DNA of 64,000 nt from positions 26,610,880-26,674,879 of the forward strand of contig NC_135551.1 in NCBI RefSeq assembly GCF_964340395.1, read 5' to 3'. Both the position numbers and the translations under genes were made by a program. This document shows positions 1 to 14,599 of this stretch, one piece after another. The DNA comes from Glandiceps talaboti (Eukaryota > Hemichordata > Enteropneusta > Spengelidae). The first letter of the stretch is position 1. Each line of letters begins with the position of its first letter. The notes under the pieces were generated by a model. That model was not told where the DNA came from. It worked only from the letters and a program-made list of their open reading frames with translations, and made no database searches.

Positions 1-75
1 GTGTAGACGTTGTCATTCACACATTTCAGTTAAGGCATTGGTGGTTAGTTATACAAGCCCCTCCTTAAGCTGAAT

Positions 76-2210
76 ATGCAGGTTCGTTGGCTCATTTTTC
101 CTTCATAATATTTCACGATAAAGACAAGATAAATACACTATGTGTTTCATGTATTATGTTGAGTCTATATTTGAAGTTGTGGTTTCTGTGGTGAGTTTTT
201 ACATTTTCGAGCATATTACTGATTTTTACCCCATTTCCACTTAAAATTATTTAACTTTAACAAACAGTCAAATATAGTCATTTTTCAACTGTAAATGAAA
301 CTTGAGTACATAAACTAAAAAGGTTTCCTGGGTTTGTTTAGTTTTTCTCTCAATGTCTTGTAATAATCATCGAAAGTTGTATTTGTGTATTTGTTGCATA
401 AATTAGCGTCTTTCACACTTGTCGACGAGATATCTCTCCGTTCCCTCAAAATTTTCACTATCCGGAGGAAATTTTTTCCGTATAGTGTCTCCGAGTAGTG
501 TCTACAAATTTGAGACACCTGAGACGATCCGACGCCAAGCTGAATAGTTTTGAAGTTCATAACATGTACTAAATAAAGAGCTGAGAAAATGGCAAATTTG
601 CATAATTAGACCCTTTCCGCTCTACAAAACCTCTCAAATTCGACCGACACTTCAACAGCTGTTTCCTGTGACTTGCAATCCCTTTGTTTAACATTATAAT
701 ACCATTTGGTTGTGTATAGCTCCTTTGCTGCAGACACAGAGAAAATGGGTATTTTGGGAGGGCCATGGAACCATAGACAATAGAGAGGGAACGTTATGAG
801 AGAAGATACACAGTCAACAGATAGTTCACGTGTTTGTCCCCCCCCCCCCCGCAATAAAGGTGTCGCCTCATTAATTAGTCATCAATAGGGTGGAGACTTT
901 AGATAATATTTTAATTAGTATGGATACTGTTCTTCATATGGGTTCAGACTATAAGAATATATAGTGGTCTGCCTCGAATATGGGCTACGTTCTGATTTGA
1001 AGCCATATTCCTGCTCATGTATTAGGCATTGCTACGCAATTCATATTGTTGGTGTTTCGTTGAAGACACATAATAAAAAAAGTGAACCTTTTCCCTGAAA
1101 TTAAATTGCCACATCACGACACCGCACGACATCGGGAATTTTATGAGTGTTACAAAACTACGGTATAAATAACGGTACTTGACGAACTCACGTCAACAGT
1201 TTTTCTTCCACTCTAGGACCGGACAGCCTGTGAGTGACGATTTATGATACTCGGAGTCGTAGTAGACATTACCTAATTAATTTAAACTACTCGTACCTTA
1301 AAAATATCGGTTTTTGATCCGATCGTTAGAGTGTGGTTCCCACAATTTATATGACCTTCACCCTAATAATATAATATAGTATGTGAAGAGGACGTTGTCA
1401 AAATCCACCAACGCGAACGTTCAAAGCTACTCTTCGGCCACGTTGTGTGAAACTTACAGAAATGTAAAACCCGGAAATCGCCGATGCAATGCCACACATC
1501 TGACGCGAACTCTCAAGTCTCGAAGATAGCGCAGATCATTTTCGATGCTCCAACTGTGTTGATTAAATCGTTTTATTAATGTAAACATCAATTTTTTTCG
1601 ATCGGCTAAAACAATTAGCCTGCAGTACTGTTAGATATTCGAGATTTGTATGTTTTTACATGCATGATACTTGAAAACCGTCATCTAATACATCGCCGTC
1701 GGGTACAAGGCTGTAAGCTGTACTGTAACGTTTTAGGTGATGCACTGGTCAAAATCCGGGGTCAAAGTCAACGTGCACAAGTCCGGGTCATGGCGATTTA
1801 CATGCAAGGGGGTATTGTTTACTTTTTATTGGTTATAACCAAGTTTAACGAGTTTGATCGGTTTTGTACAACAACACAGCTGAGAGATAATGTCACGTCA
1901 GTCATTGCCACAGAGGCCTACTAGCTATGTCTCATTTGCATATGTAAAGACACTCTTGTGTAATCAACGTTAACGTTCCTGTCAATCTTCTTTACGTATG
2001 CTAATCCTTGTACATAAACATTCAGGAATGAAACCCATATAAAACACACATCGCGTTAGAGTTCATGTCATTTTTTTCATTTCAAATTCATTAGTGGAAA
2101 AAATAAACGATTTTCAAAAACTCTTTTAACCAAATGATGGAACATAACATGAAGCTTCGTAATGAGCAAAAAAAAAGGCCAAAATTCACCAACGAACCTG
2201 CATCTCATCG
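76..2210. mobile_element. 2.1-kb inverted-repeat-bounded insertion in unit A
   Basis: The left end has atgcaggttcgttgg (76-90) and the right end its exact reverse complement (2189-2203). The insertion is flanked by near-identical 16-bp direct repeats, ttaagctgaatatgca (65-80) and ttaagctgactatgca (2211-2226). Copy C has a single uninterrupted version of this site. Internal minus-strand open frames of 65-82 codons (315-854) match no family I know and show no transposase motif. It behaves like a non-autonomous DNA transposon. A direct repeat of 16 bp is long for most known superfamilies. Confidence 0.6.
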
Positions 2211-2304
2211 TTAAGCTGACTATGCATGAACATTAACTATTGTCTTCGGTTCTGTTTGTGCTTGTTCTGTCTGATTGGTAGTTATTTATATCCCTGAACT
2301 GCAG

Positions 2305-2305
<1 letters not shown>

Positions 2306-2370
<65 letters not shown>
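2306..2370. repeat. (TG)n microsatellite, unit A
   Basis: Pure TG run about 330 bp upstream of the copy A TATA box. The equivalent position is TG in B (10087-10146), TATG in C (23384-23444) and a compound TATG/TCTG/TA/TG array in D (29776-29968). Confidence 0.95.
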
Positions 2371-2372
<2 letters not shown>

Positions 2373-2698
2373 ATGTGTATGTATGTAATCTTACTGTTAA
2401 GAAATAGGAAAATCAAGATCATGAAACCTCTTGCCTTTAGCAGAGATGGCAAAAATAAATAAATTCACTTTGAAGTTACCTTTCTTAACGTTGTCGTAAT
2501 ATTTTACAGACTTTCATAATGGTTTAAAGTGGAAAGTTTTAGAAGAGAGGCACGCTCGACATATTTGCAGGTAACAGCAATCAGCCGGTCGTACGTATAT
2601 GAAATTAACATTGCTAATTAATTAAATTAACCATCCGTTCATTAAAACTTTCTATTTCCAAACAGGATGTTAATACTACTGGTGGATAATCACTTCTT

Positions 2699-2753
2699 TA
2701 TAAAGTCATGCCAAGTACCAGAGTAAATCATTCCAGTCCTGACAAGCAACTAG
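2699..2753 (+). promoter_or_regulatory. Core promoter and leader exon of gene copy A
   Basis: TATAAA lies at 2699-2704. An initiator-like tcATTCC puts the predicted start at A2730, 31 bp downstream of the first T of the TATA box, which is the usual animal spacing. The leader exon would run 2730-2753, only 24 nt, ending at a consensus donor (ctag then gtaagt). The block is nearly unchanged in copies B and C, which supports function. No transcript evidence is available. Confidence 0.6.
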
Positions 2754-3463
2754 GTAAGTAGCGATAACTTAAAAAACGTTCACGTTTTTTTTGTATTATT
2801 GAATGTGTGTATGTATGTGTAAATGTTCGTTGTCATTGCTCTTTTAAATGTAACGGTTTTGTTTTTGAACCTACTTGTATTCTCCTACTTTAAGCTGCAT
2901 TCGTTGACATTGCTCAAAGGCTGATTTCGGATTAGATTTAAACATTAATATGTGGAAACAATTGTCTAACAGTGCAGAATTATAGGAGGAGTTGGTCTTG
3001 AACAAAGAATGAATCTATGCTATATATTGTGGCTTCAGTAATACGAGAACTATTCCATGTACCGTAACAATTTGAAAACAAAATGTGTATGTAATTGGAG
3101 ACTATATTATCTATGGGTATAAGAGTCGATAGGACTGTATATACTTTAGACTGTATATACGGTACTTAGAGAGAGAGAGAACACAAACTATATTCTACTG
3201 TCCTCTCATTCATGTGATCGATGTAAAAGTTTTTACATTTTACATTTTGATAATGATATAATTTCATGTTATACAACCTAGTAGAATAAGCTTATAAGTG
3301 ATTAATTTCTAGGTAATGAAAATGAGGACCTGTGTACTATAAACACGTTCCACACAACAGATGCTATTCAGAGCATGCAAGGATCGGGTTTTATCGTAAG
3401 ACTAACAGGCAAATCTTTTATCAATTTTATTTCAGATATAAATATCTACGTGAAGAGTTCAAG

Positions 3464-4797
3464 ATGATCGTAAGTGAGATTGTACAAATTTCAATTTTAA
3501 TTCATTTGTTTTGACGACCGTACTATGTCTATAAGCACAAAGCAAAACGATATCAAAGTGTAAATTTTATGTTTTGACATTAGGATGAACTTTGGATGTG
3601 CAGTAAAGAATTAAAATAATATATGAACTGGACCCCATGTGTCCTCAATAATTATGGTTCTGTATTGTTGCATAGACCCTCTACCAACTCTATGATTGTT
3701 AAAGAGAACACTCCTCCTGAAGGATTAAACCATTATTAATTGCCTCTGATATTACAATAATTAGATGTAATTTTCTTCGTTTAGCCAAGGGAAATACGAG
3801 TGACCTAAGGGGTCGTAATCACTATGAGTACTGACACCCTTAGATCACGGTTATTTTCCCGGCTGAATGAAGGGGCAATAATATAATTCTACCAGCGCCA
3901 GTAATATCAAAGAAAATTCGGGGAAAGTAATGGCGATTTTGAACGTTTAGACGATTATTTCGAACACGGCAGAACCAGCTGAGTGATGTAGTGAGATATA
4001 GACGGGCGTTGTCGTGACGCAGAACGACAGGAGTACTAGTATATATTCCATATTTTGTGTTTAACTTGGTTCGTGCATGGTATAATATTAACTAATTTTA
4101 TGTTCTTTGTAGGCTAAAATTTCCATTGCCGTATTCCTTGTTGCACTTGTAAGTGCCGGTGACGTTGATTGGAAGGATAGCTTCCCCGAATTTGAAAAAG
4201 TCTCCGCCCAAGTATTCGAAGGTGGGGTCTGCTACAACTGTACCATCACCTGGGATACTATTTTAATGGAATATGTAACCTGTGACAGAAAGGAAGCATG
4301 CCCTGAAAGCCTAAAAGAGCGTATAATAAACACACACAGTGATGAGAGAACATATCACAGAGTAAACTGGAAATTTTGCATGAAGAAAACCGACCCATCG
4401 CAAATTATCAAAGTTGGTGTCAACGAACAACACTGGGAGGAAGATATCGATATGGTAATTATAATATAAATGATTTGACCAAGTACTATTCACAAACCGC
4501 TACATTTATATATCTAATCTTTTGTGTCAAATCAAGTGTAAGTTTACTTCAATGGTTTTTATTATATAACTATTGTAAAACCATATTGACATTGACCTCT
4601 TGTGTGTCAATCTTTTTGTCAGATCAAGTGTAAGTTTACTTCCTATAGTCATGTTTAGACATATGATCTATGCTTTTTTATTACATAACTATTGCAAACC
4701 ATATTGACATTGACCTCCTACGAGTCATCATATCTTGACTGCTAGTTGATAAAACTATTTGATAGCTATGCGTCATTAAGAAGAATATTACTATTGA

Positions 4798-4878
<81 letters not shown>

Positions 4879-6017
4879 TTGTAAATACGTACCGTAAAAC
4901 TGGCATCAAAATGTATAAACTCAGCTTGTGCCCCTTTAAAAGACCAGGGATTCAATACCAGGTTCTTGCATTAGTGTTATCTTATCAGTGGAGCCGTAAG
5001 GATTACAGACAATTAACTGTTGCTTACCCACATTTTAATCCTAATCTGACCAGGGCTGGCAACTAATAGTTCCACCGGCAACCTTCTCCTTAAGGCGAGA
5101 TACCAAACTTGTTCCCATTTAAAAGTAATGTACATAAAATATACGACAAGAGGTAAACAAAATGGAATATGTAAGACAATATTTGATATTGAAAGGTATA
5201 TGCTTCAGAAACCGGAAACACGGAGCCACTTTAATAGTGAATTTTGAACAGTAGGAAATTCCCTTTGGTACTTTTGCGAGTTGCTCATACTTTGTCACTG
5301 AGTATTTCTCTCTGTAATGTTCTTTCTAAGGGAGTGGAAGGTAATGGAGTAGATGAGGTCGAAACCTGTGATGAATGTATTGGACTGTACCTTGACTTCA
5401 AGGGAGAACGTAGCATTTACAACTACTGTATTGTAAGTATACACTCAACTTGTCAATTATCTAATAATTTTCCGATTACAACATGGACTATTAATAAAAC
5501 CTTTGATAATGTTGACTAAATTACCTTAATAATATAGTTATTCACATATACATTTTGGTGATAAGATTGCAAGTTGAGTATGTCTATCAGTAAACACATG
5601 GCTACTTCTCTCAACACATTATTCAAGATTGTAAGTTAAATACTTTTATATTTGTCTCCATCAGCAAACACAGAACCCCTTCTCTCAACACATTAAATAC
5701 GTTCAATTTCATGAGAAACATCGTTACGTTGTTCATACTAAACTAAAATAATTTGCAATATGGGATATTGTTTAAAAACAGTCATTTATAAATTTTACTG
5801 ACTGAAATACGCACCGTGTTTTCGTTGACAGATAATTCCTTGCCCAACATACTTCACCGGAGATTTCGATTGGAAACTTGTACGACCACAGATTGATGAG
5901 CAACCAATGGATGTCGTCGGTTTCGATCTTCCATACGACGCTCTGCCAATCACCCATGCCCACTCATTTTTGGACTGGCTTAACTCGCCTCTTGGTGCTG
6001 AGCTTGAAAGGAAATAA
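3464..6017 (+). CDS. Secreted cysteine-rich protein of unknown function, copy A (4 coding exons)
   Basis: Coding exons: 3464-3469 (Met-Ile only), 4113-4454, 5331-5432, 5832-6017. All introns are GT-AG and phase 0; the sum is 636 nt, 211 residues plus stop. A 5'UTR segment starts about 3436 after a tttcag acceptor. Residues 1-18 form a signal peptide (hydrophobic IAVFLVALVSAG), so the protein is probably secreted. The mature part is acidic with nine cysteines: 42, 45, 59, 65, 91, 129, 132, 149, 154. These include a CYNC pair that overlaps a possible N-glycosylation site (Asn44), a CDEC pair and PCP. An odd count hints at a free cysteine or an intermolecular bond (inference). No transmembrane segment follows the signal. 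I recognise no family. That this is a real gene rests on intact frames, conserved splice sites and conservation in B and C. Confidence 0.8.
3780..4090 (+). mobile_element. Dispersed element E, copy in intron 1 of gene A
   Basis: About 310 bp just before coding exon 2. The left part is a decayed hairpin around gtgacctaaggggtcgtaat. A conserved middle follows (agtaatggcgattttgaacg) and the end is tttaacttggttcgtgcatggtataat. Related copies lie in B, C, inverted D and at least four places in GART introns. It looks like an old non-autonomous transposon family. Confidence 0.55.
4799..4876. repeat. (TA)n microsatellite, intron 2 of gene A
   Basis: Pure TA run. It is shared with B, where it is larger and interrupted, and absent from C. 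The tyrosine-isoleucine open frames across it are artefacts. Confidence 0.95.
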
Positions 6018-6104
6018 AATGTAGAGCAAACATCCAATGGATTTTCAGCCATGAGCAGCATTTGCTTTGTAATTTTCATCTGCATATAGTAATGTAATAA
6101 TAAT

Positions 6105-6110
6105 AATAAA
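6105..6110 (+). terminator. Probable poly(A) signal, copy A
   Basis: AATAAA 88 bp after the stop. Another AATAAA overlaps the stop codon itself (6013-6018) and is shared by all three copies. Which one is used is unknown. Confidence 0.5.
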
Positions 6111-6403
6111 AAAAGTTAGTAGCATAAACAGTGGTTTGCTTATTGAGTATTTGTAGCATCTAGACTATAAAATGTGTCATGACGTTTCACCCTCACCGGC
6201 CTCCTTTTTAGGAGTTGGGCGATGTGTGAGGGCGCCCCGTCACGGCGTATACTTATAGACTGTGTAGCATCATGTCATATAAATATTTGAACCATTTACG
6301 GGAGGATCTTTGTAAGAACGAGAGAAGGAAAGATGTGGATCAAGATGACATCACTGAATGACATTGAACGTTTGCGATAGTTGCTGCGTACACATGCATG
6401 CAT

Positions 6404-6486
6404 GCATACATACATACATACATACATACATACATACATACATACATACATACATACATACATACATACATACATACATACATACA
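6404..6486. repeat. (CATA)n microsatellite
   Basis: Tetranucleotide run at the deletion junction of unit A. The related run after B is at 15916-15978, and both are followed by the same tttttgtgg-agatataaaac flank. Confidence 0.95.
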
Positions 6487-7107
6487 TTTTTGTGGAGATA
6501 TAAAACTTTTTTCTTCTTTCCCTGGCTACTTTTCTCTCTTTCAGCTGTATATAATTCTCTCTTTATTGACTAAATAAAGACACCTTGTCCATTCTTCTCT
6601 TATCTAAATAAGTACACCCCTAATCTCATAATTAGAAGGAGAACACTTACGTGAACACTTTGCTTTATCTCTTATCTTCTGGGAGATTGTTATGCATTCC
6701 TTGTTAGTGCATGTTTGAGTGTTTGTCCGGTGTGATAATTTCCAGTAGATAAGAGATAGAGGAGATTTTCGTGGTAACTGAACCCGGCTAATTATGAGTA
6801 CACAGTGTACTGTCATTATTCTGATCAGTAGAGGTTTACATACACTCACTGCGCAATGTGAGTTTTTTATCGGATGAGTAATCTACTAAATAATGCAAAG
6901 CCGGTAAACTCTGATAAGGCAGTGGTAACGGGTAGGAAATAGGAAAGAAAACAATGAGTGGAAACAATATTTAAAACGTTATTTGAAATATAGAGAAAAC
7001 AGTACTTCCAAATGCGAAAATTGATTATTCGTCCTTTTTTCTGTGCCCTACCCATCGAATTAAGTAATTCGATGAATCTACTTTTGGCTGGAATACAACA
7101 AGGACAG

Positions 7108-7210
7108 TAGTCTATCTGCTAGACCTTTGATATTCTTCTGATACAATACGACATATGACCGACCATCGCTATCGAGGATGAAACATCCCGAACGTCTAGC
7201 TGCAAGACTA
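7108..7210. mobile_element. Hairpin element, gctagac family, unit A/B spacer
   Basis: About 100 bp, starting tagtctatctgctagacct and ending cccgaacgtctagc-tgcaagacta, with imperfect inverted ends. Related copies are at 22156-22255 and, in opposite orientation, 23242-23322. Too short to code; MITE-like. Confidence 0.5.
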
Positions 7211-7489
7211 CAAGGACAGTTGCCGCCTACTAAGAGAACAAAGCAGCATAGTATCATCTATTCTAATTACATGTAATCGAATGGCTAAAATGACAAACCT
7301 GGTGTTCAAAAGTCAACAAAACAAACAGAGTATATCACCATGGAAGTGGGTTATACAGTTCTTAGACTTAAGTTTTTAGAGGTCGTAATTTTGCAGACGA
7401 ACGGCAGAAGCGATCTAAGTAATACTCTCTCGTTATTGGTCGCTTACCCTGATAAAAATGTATATGACAAAACTTGCTTTTAGTCTTGG

Positions 7490-7570
7490 TGCTAGACGTT
7501 CGGGCTTTCTTCCGATACAATAAGCGAACGAAGTTCGCAGGGAGGGCTTGCCCGATCCCGAACGTCTAAC
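7490..7570. mobile_element. Hairpin element with gctagacgttcggg ends
   Basis: Inverted ends gctagacgttcggg (7491-7504) and cccgaacgtctaac (7557-7570) flank an inner gcgaacgaagttcgc palindrome. Its counterpart in the spacer before C is at 22787-22860. MITE-like. Confidence 0.5.
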
Positions 7571-7858
7571 TAATGTCATTTTCAGACTTTACATTTCCTT
7601 GAGATGACATATGGCCGTGGGTTGGACCATGTATGCATATATATATATGTTAATATATTCAATAACCCATGACCTCTATAATGCTAATGCTCTATAATAC
7701 TAATGTCCAATATCAAGTGATGATAACAAATAACTAACTATTATGTCTTATTAGTTTATGGTAATTGTGAGTTTGATGATTGTGTATAGACGTTGTCATT
7801 CACACATTTCAGTTAAGGCATTGGTGGTTAGTTATACAAGCCCCTCCTTAAGCTGAAT

Positions 7859-9986
7859 ATGCAGGTTCGTTGGCTCATTTTTCCTTCATAATATTTCACA
7901 ATAAAGACAAGATAAATACACTATGTGTTTCATGTATTATGTTGAGTCTATATTTGAAGTTGTGGATTCTGTGGTGAGTTTTTACATTTTCGAGCATATT
8001 ACTGATTTGTACCCAAAAACGACGTTTTTTGTCGATTTCCACTTAAAATTAACTTTAACAAACAGTCAAATAGAGTCATTTTTTCAACTGTAAATGAAAC
8101 TTGAGTACATAAACTAAAAAATATTCCCTGGGTTTGCTTAGTTTTTCTCTCAATGTCTTGTAATAATCATCGAAAGTTGTATTTGTGTATTTTGTGCATA
8201 AATTAGCGTCTTTCACACTTGTCGACGGGATATCTCTCCGTTCCCTCAAAATTTTCACTATCCAGAGGAAATTTTTTCGGTATAGTGTCTCCAAGTAGTG
8301 TCTACAAATTTGAGACACCTGAGACGATCCGACGCCAAGCTGAATAGTTTTGAAGTTCATAACATGTACTAAATAAAGAGCTGAGAAAATGGCAAATTTG
8401 CATAATTAGACCCTTTCCGCTCTACAAAACCTCTCAAATTCGACCGACACTTCAACAGCTGTTTCCTGTGACTTGCAATCCCTTTGTTTAACATTATAAT
8501 ACCATTTGGTTGTGTATAGCTCCTTTGCTGCAGACACAGAGAAAATGGGTATTTTGGGAGAGCCATGGAACCATAGACAATAGAGGGGGAACGTTATGAG
8601 AGAAGATACACAGTCAACAGATAGTTCACGTGTTTGTTTCCCCACAATAAAGGTGTCGCCTCATTAATTAGTCGTCAATGGGGTGGAGACTCTAGTATGG
8701 ATACTGTTCTCCATATGGTTTCAGACTACTAAATGGTCTGACTCTAATATGGGCTACGTTCTGATTTGAAGCCATATTTCTGCTCATGTATTAGGCATTG
8801 CTACGCAATTCATATTGTTGGTGTTTCGTTGAAGACACATAATAAAAAAAGTGAACCTTTTCCTTGAAATTAGATTGCCACATCACGACACCGCACGACA
8901 TCGGGAATTTTATGAGTGTTACAAAAATATGGTATAAATAATGGTACTTGACGAACTCACGTCAACAGTTTTTCTTCCACTCTAGGACCGGACAGCATGT
9001 GAGTGACGTTTTATGATACTCGGAGTCGTAGTAGACATTACCTAATTTATTTAAACTACTCGTACCTTAAAAATATCGGTTTTTGATCCGATCGTTAGAG
9101 TGTGGTTCCCACAATTTATATGACCTTCACCCTATAATATAATATACATGTAGTATGTGAAGAGGACGTTGTCAAAATCCACCAACGCGAACGTTCAAAG
9201 CTACTCTTCGGCCACGTTGTGTGAAACTTACAGAAATGTAAAACCCGGAAATCGCCGATGCAATGCCACGCATCTGACGCGAACTCTCAAGTCTCGAAGA
9301 TAGCGCAGATCATTTTCGATGCTCCAACTGTGTTGATTAAATCGTTTTATTAATGTAAACATCGAATTTTTCGATCGGCTAAAACAATTAGCCTGCAGTA
9401 CTGTTAGATATTCGAGATTTGTATGTTTTTACATGCATGATACTTGAAAACCGTCATCTAATACATCGCCGTCGGGTACAAGGCTGTAAGCTGTACTATA
9501 CTGTAACGTTTTAGGTGATGCACTGGTCAAAATCCGGGGTCAAAGTCAACGTGCACAAGTCCGGGTCATGGCGATTTACATGCAAGGGGGTATTTTTTAC
9601 TTTTTATTGGTTATAACCAAATTTAACGAGTTTGATCGGTTTTGTACAACAACACAGCTGAGAGATAATGCCACGTCAGTCATTGCCATAGAGGCCTACT
9701 AGCTATGTCTCATTTGCATATGTAAAGACACTCTTGTGTATCAACGTTAACGTTCCTGTCAATCTTCTTTACGTATGCTAATCCTTGTACATAAACATTC
9801 ACGAATGAAACCCATATAAAACACACATCGCATTAGAGTTCATGTCATTTTTTTCATTTCAAATTCATTAGTGGAAAAAATAAACGATTTTCAAAAAATC
9901 TTTTAACCAAATGATGGAACATAACATGAAGCTTCATAATGAGCAAAAAAAGGGCCAAAATTCACCAACGAACCTGCATCTCATCC
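7859..9986. mobile_element. 2.1-kb inverted-repeat-bounded insertion in unit B
   Basis: Same element as in unit A. The terminal repeats are at 7859-7873 and 9965-9979, and the flanking direct repeats at 7848-7863 and 9987-10002. Being at the same position in A and B and missing from C, it was inserted before A and B split but after their ancestor separated from C. Confidence 0.6.
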
Positions 9987-10084
9987 TTAAACTGACTATG
10001 CATGAAAATTAGCTATTGTCTTCGGTTCTGTTTGTGCTTGTTCTCTGATTGGTAGTTATTTATATCCCTGAACTGCAGATATGT

Positions 10085-10086
<2 letters not shown>

Positions 10087-10146
<60 letters not shown>
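10087..10146. repeat. (TG)n microsatellite, unit B
   Basis: Counterpart of the unit A run at 2306-2370, slightly shorter, upstream of the copy B promoter. Confidence 0.95.
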
Positions 10147-10148
<2 letters not shown>

Positions 10149-10479
10149 ATGTACATGTGTATGTATGTAATCTTACTGTTAAGAAATAGGAAAATCAAGA
10201 TCACGAAACCTCTTGCTTTAGCAGAGATGGCAAAAATAAATAAATTCACTTTGAAGTTACCTTTCTTAACGCTGTCGTAATATTTTACAGACTTTCATAA
10301 TGGTTTAAAGTGGAAAGTTTTAGAAGAGAGGCACGCTCGACATATTTGCAGGTAACAGCAATCAGCCGGTCGTACGTATATGAAATTAACATTGCTAATT
10401 AATTAAATTAACCATCCGTTCATTAAAACTTTCTATTTCCAAACAGGATGTTAATACTACTGGTAGATAATCACTTCTT

Positions 10480-10534
10480 TATAAAGTCATGCCAAGTGCC
10501 AGAGTAAATCATTCCAGTCCTGACAAGCAACTAG
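10480..10534 (+). promoter_or_regulatory. Core promoter and leader exon of gene copy B
   Basis: TATAAA at 10480-10485, initiator A at 10511 (31-bp spacing as in A) and donor after 10534. The sequence between them differs from A by a single base that I can see (gtgcc for gtacc). Confidence 0.6.
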
Positions 10535-11242
10535 GTAAGTAGCGATAACTTAAAAAACGTTCACGTTTTTTTTGTATTATTGATTGTGTGTATGTATGTG
10601 TAAATGTTCGTTGTCATTGCTCTTTTAAATGTAACGGTTTTGTTTTTGAACCTACTTGTATTCTCCTACTTTAAGCTGCATTCGTTGACATTGCTCAAAG
10701 GCTGATTTCGGATTAGATTTAAACATTAATATGTGGAAACAATTGTCTAACAGTGCAGAATTATAGGAGGAGTTGGTCTTGAACAAAGAATGAATCTGTG
10801 CTATGTATTGTGGCTTCAGTAATACGAGAACTATTCCATGTACCGTAACAATTTGAAAACAAAATGTGTATGTAATTGGAGACTATATTATCTATGGGTA
10901 TAAGAGTCGATAGGACTGTATATACTTTAGACTGTATATACGGTACTTAGAGAGAGAGAACACAAACTATATTCTACTGTCCTCTCATTCATGTGATCGA
11001 TGTAAAAGTTTTTACATTTTACATTTGGATAATGATATAATTTCATGTTATACAACCTAGTAGAATAAGCTTATAAGTGATTAATTTCTAGGTAATGAAA
11101 ATGAGGACCTGTGTACTATAAACACATTCCACACAACAGATGCTATTCAGAGCATGCAAGGATCGGGTTTTATCGTAAGACTAACAGGCAAATCTTTTAT
11201 CAATTTTATTTCAGATATAAATATCTACGTGAAGAGTTCAAG

Positions 11243-14225
<2,983 letters not shown>

Positions 14226-14599
14226 AATGTAGAGCAAACATCCAATGGATTTTCAGCCATGAGCAGCATTTACTTTGTAATTTTCATCTGCATATAGTAA
14301 TGTTAAAAATAAAAAAGTTAGTAGCATAAACAGTGGTTTGCTTATTGAGTATTTGTAGCATCTAGACTATAAAATGTGTCATGACGTTTCACCCTCACCG
14401 GTCTCCTAGGTAGGAGTTGGCCGATGTGTGAGGGCGCCCCGTCACGGCGTATACTTATAGACTATGTAGCATCATGTCATATAAATATTTGAACCATTTA
14501 CGGGAGGATCTTTGTAAGAAGGAGAGAAGGAAAGAGGTGGATCAAGATGACATCACTGAATGACATTGAACGTTTGCGATAGTTGCTGCGTACACATTA

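Larger units (their letters stand above)
1..7782. repeat. Segmental duplication unit A (gene copy A plus spacer)
   Basis: First of three direct copies of a unit of about 7.8 kb. The opening sequence (gtgtagacgttgtcattcac) recurs at about 7783 and again near 23070. It contains a 2.1-kb inverted-repeat element, a promoter, the secreted-protein gene and a spacer with hairpin elements. By eye, A and B are nearly identical apart from microsatellites and small indels. After the gene, A lacks the LINE remnant seen after B and C and jumps from the shared 3' flank straight into a CATA microsatellite. This suggests a deletion in A. Confidence 0.85.

Noticed and set aside
315-854. Minus-strand open frames of 65-82 codons, repeated at 8076-8645
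   Set aside because: They lie inside the 2.1-kb insertion, differ at their ends between copies and show no domain; conservation follows from recent duplication.
4746-5066. Open frame with a long tyrosine-isoleucine run, and similar frames at 12526-13110 and 31701-31937
   Set aside because: They are translations of TA microsatellites in introns or spacers.
5772-6085. Minus-strand frames of 63 and 96 codons over exon 4 (also 13980-14269 and 26871-27229)
   Set aside because: They are antisense shadows of the real exon 4, which has splice sites, a stop and poly(A) signal on the plus strand.
6296-6573. MYVC and HTYI repeat frames, also at 15691-16069, 23215-23559 and 29708-30039
   Set aside because: Translations of CATA, TATG and CA repeats on both strands; no conserved protein.
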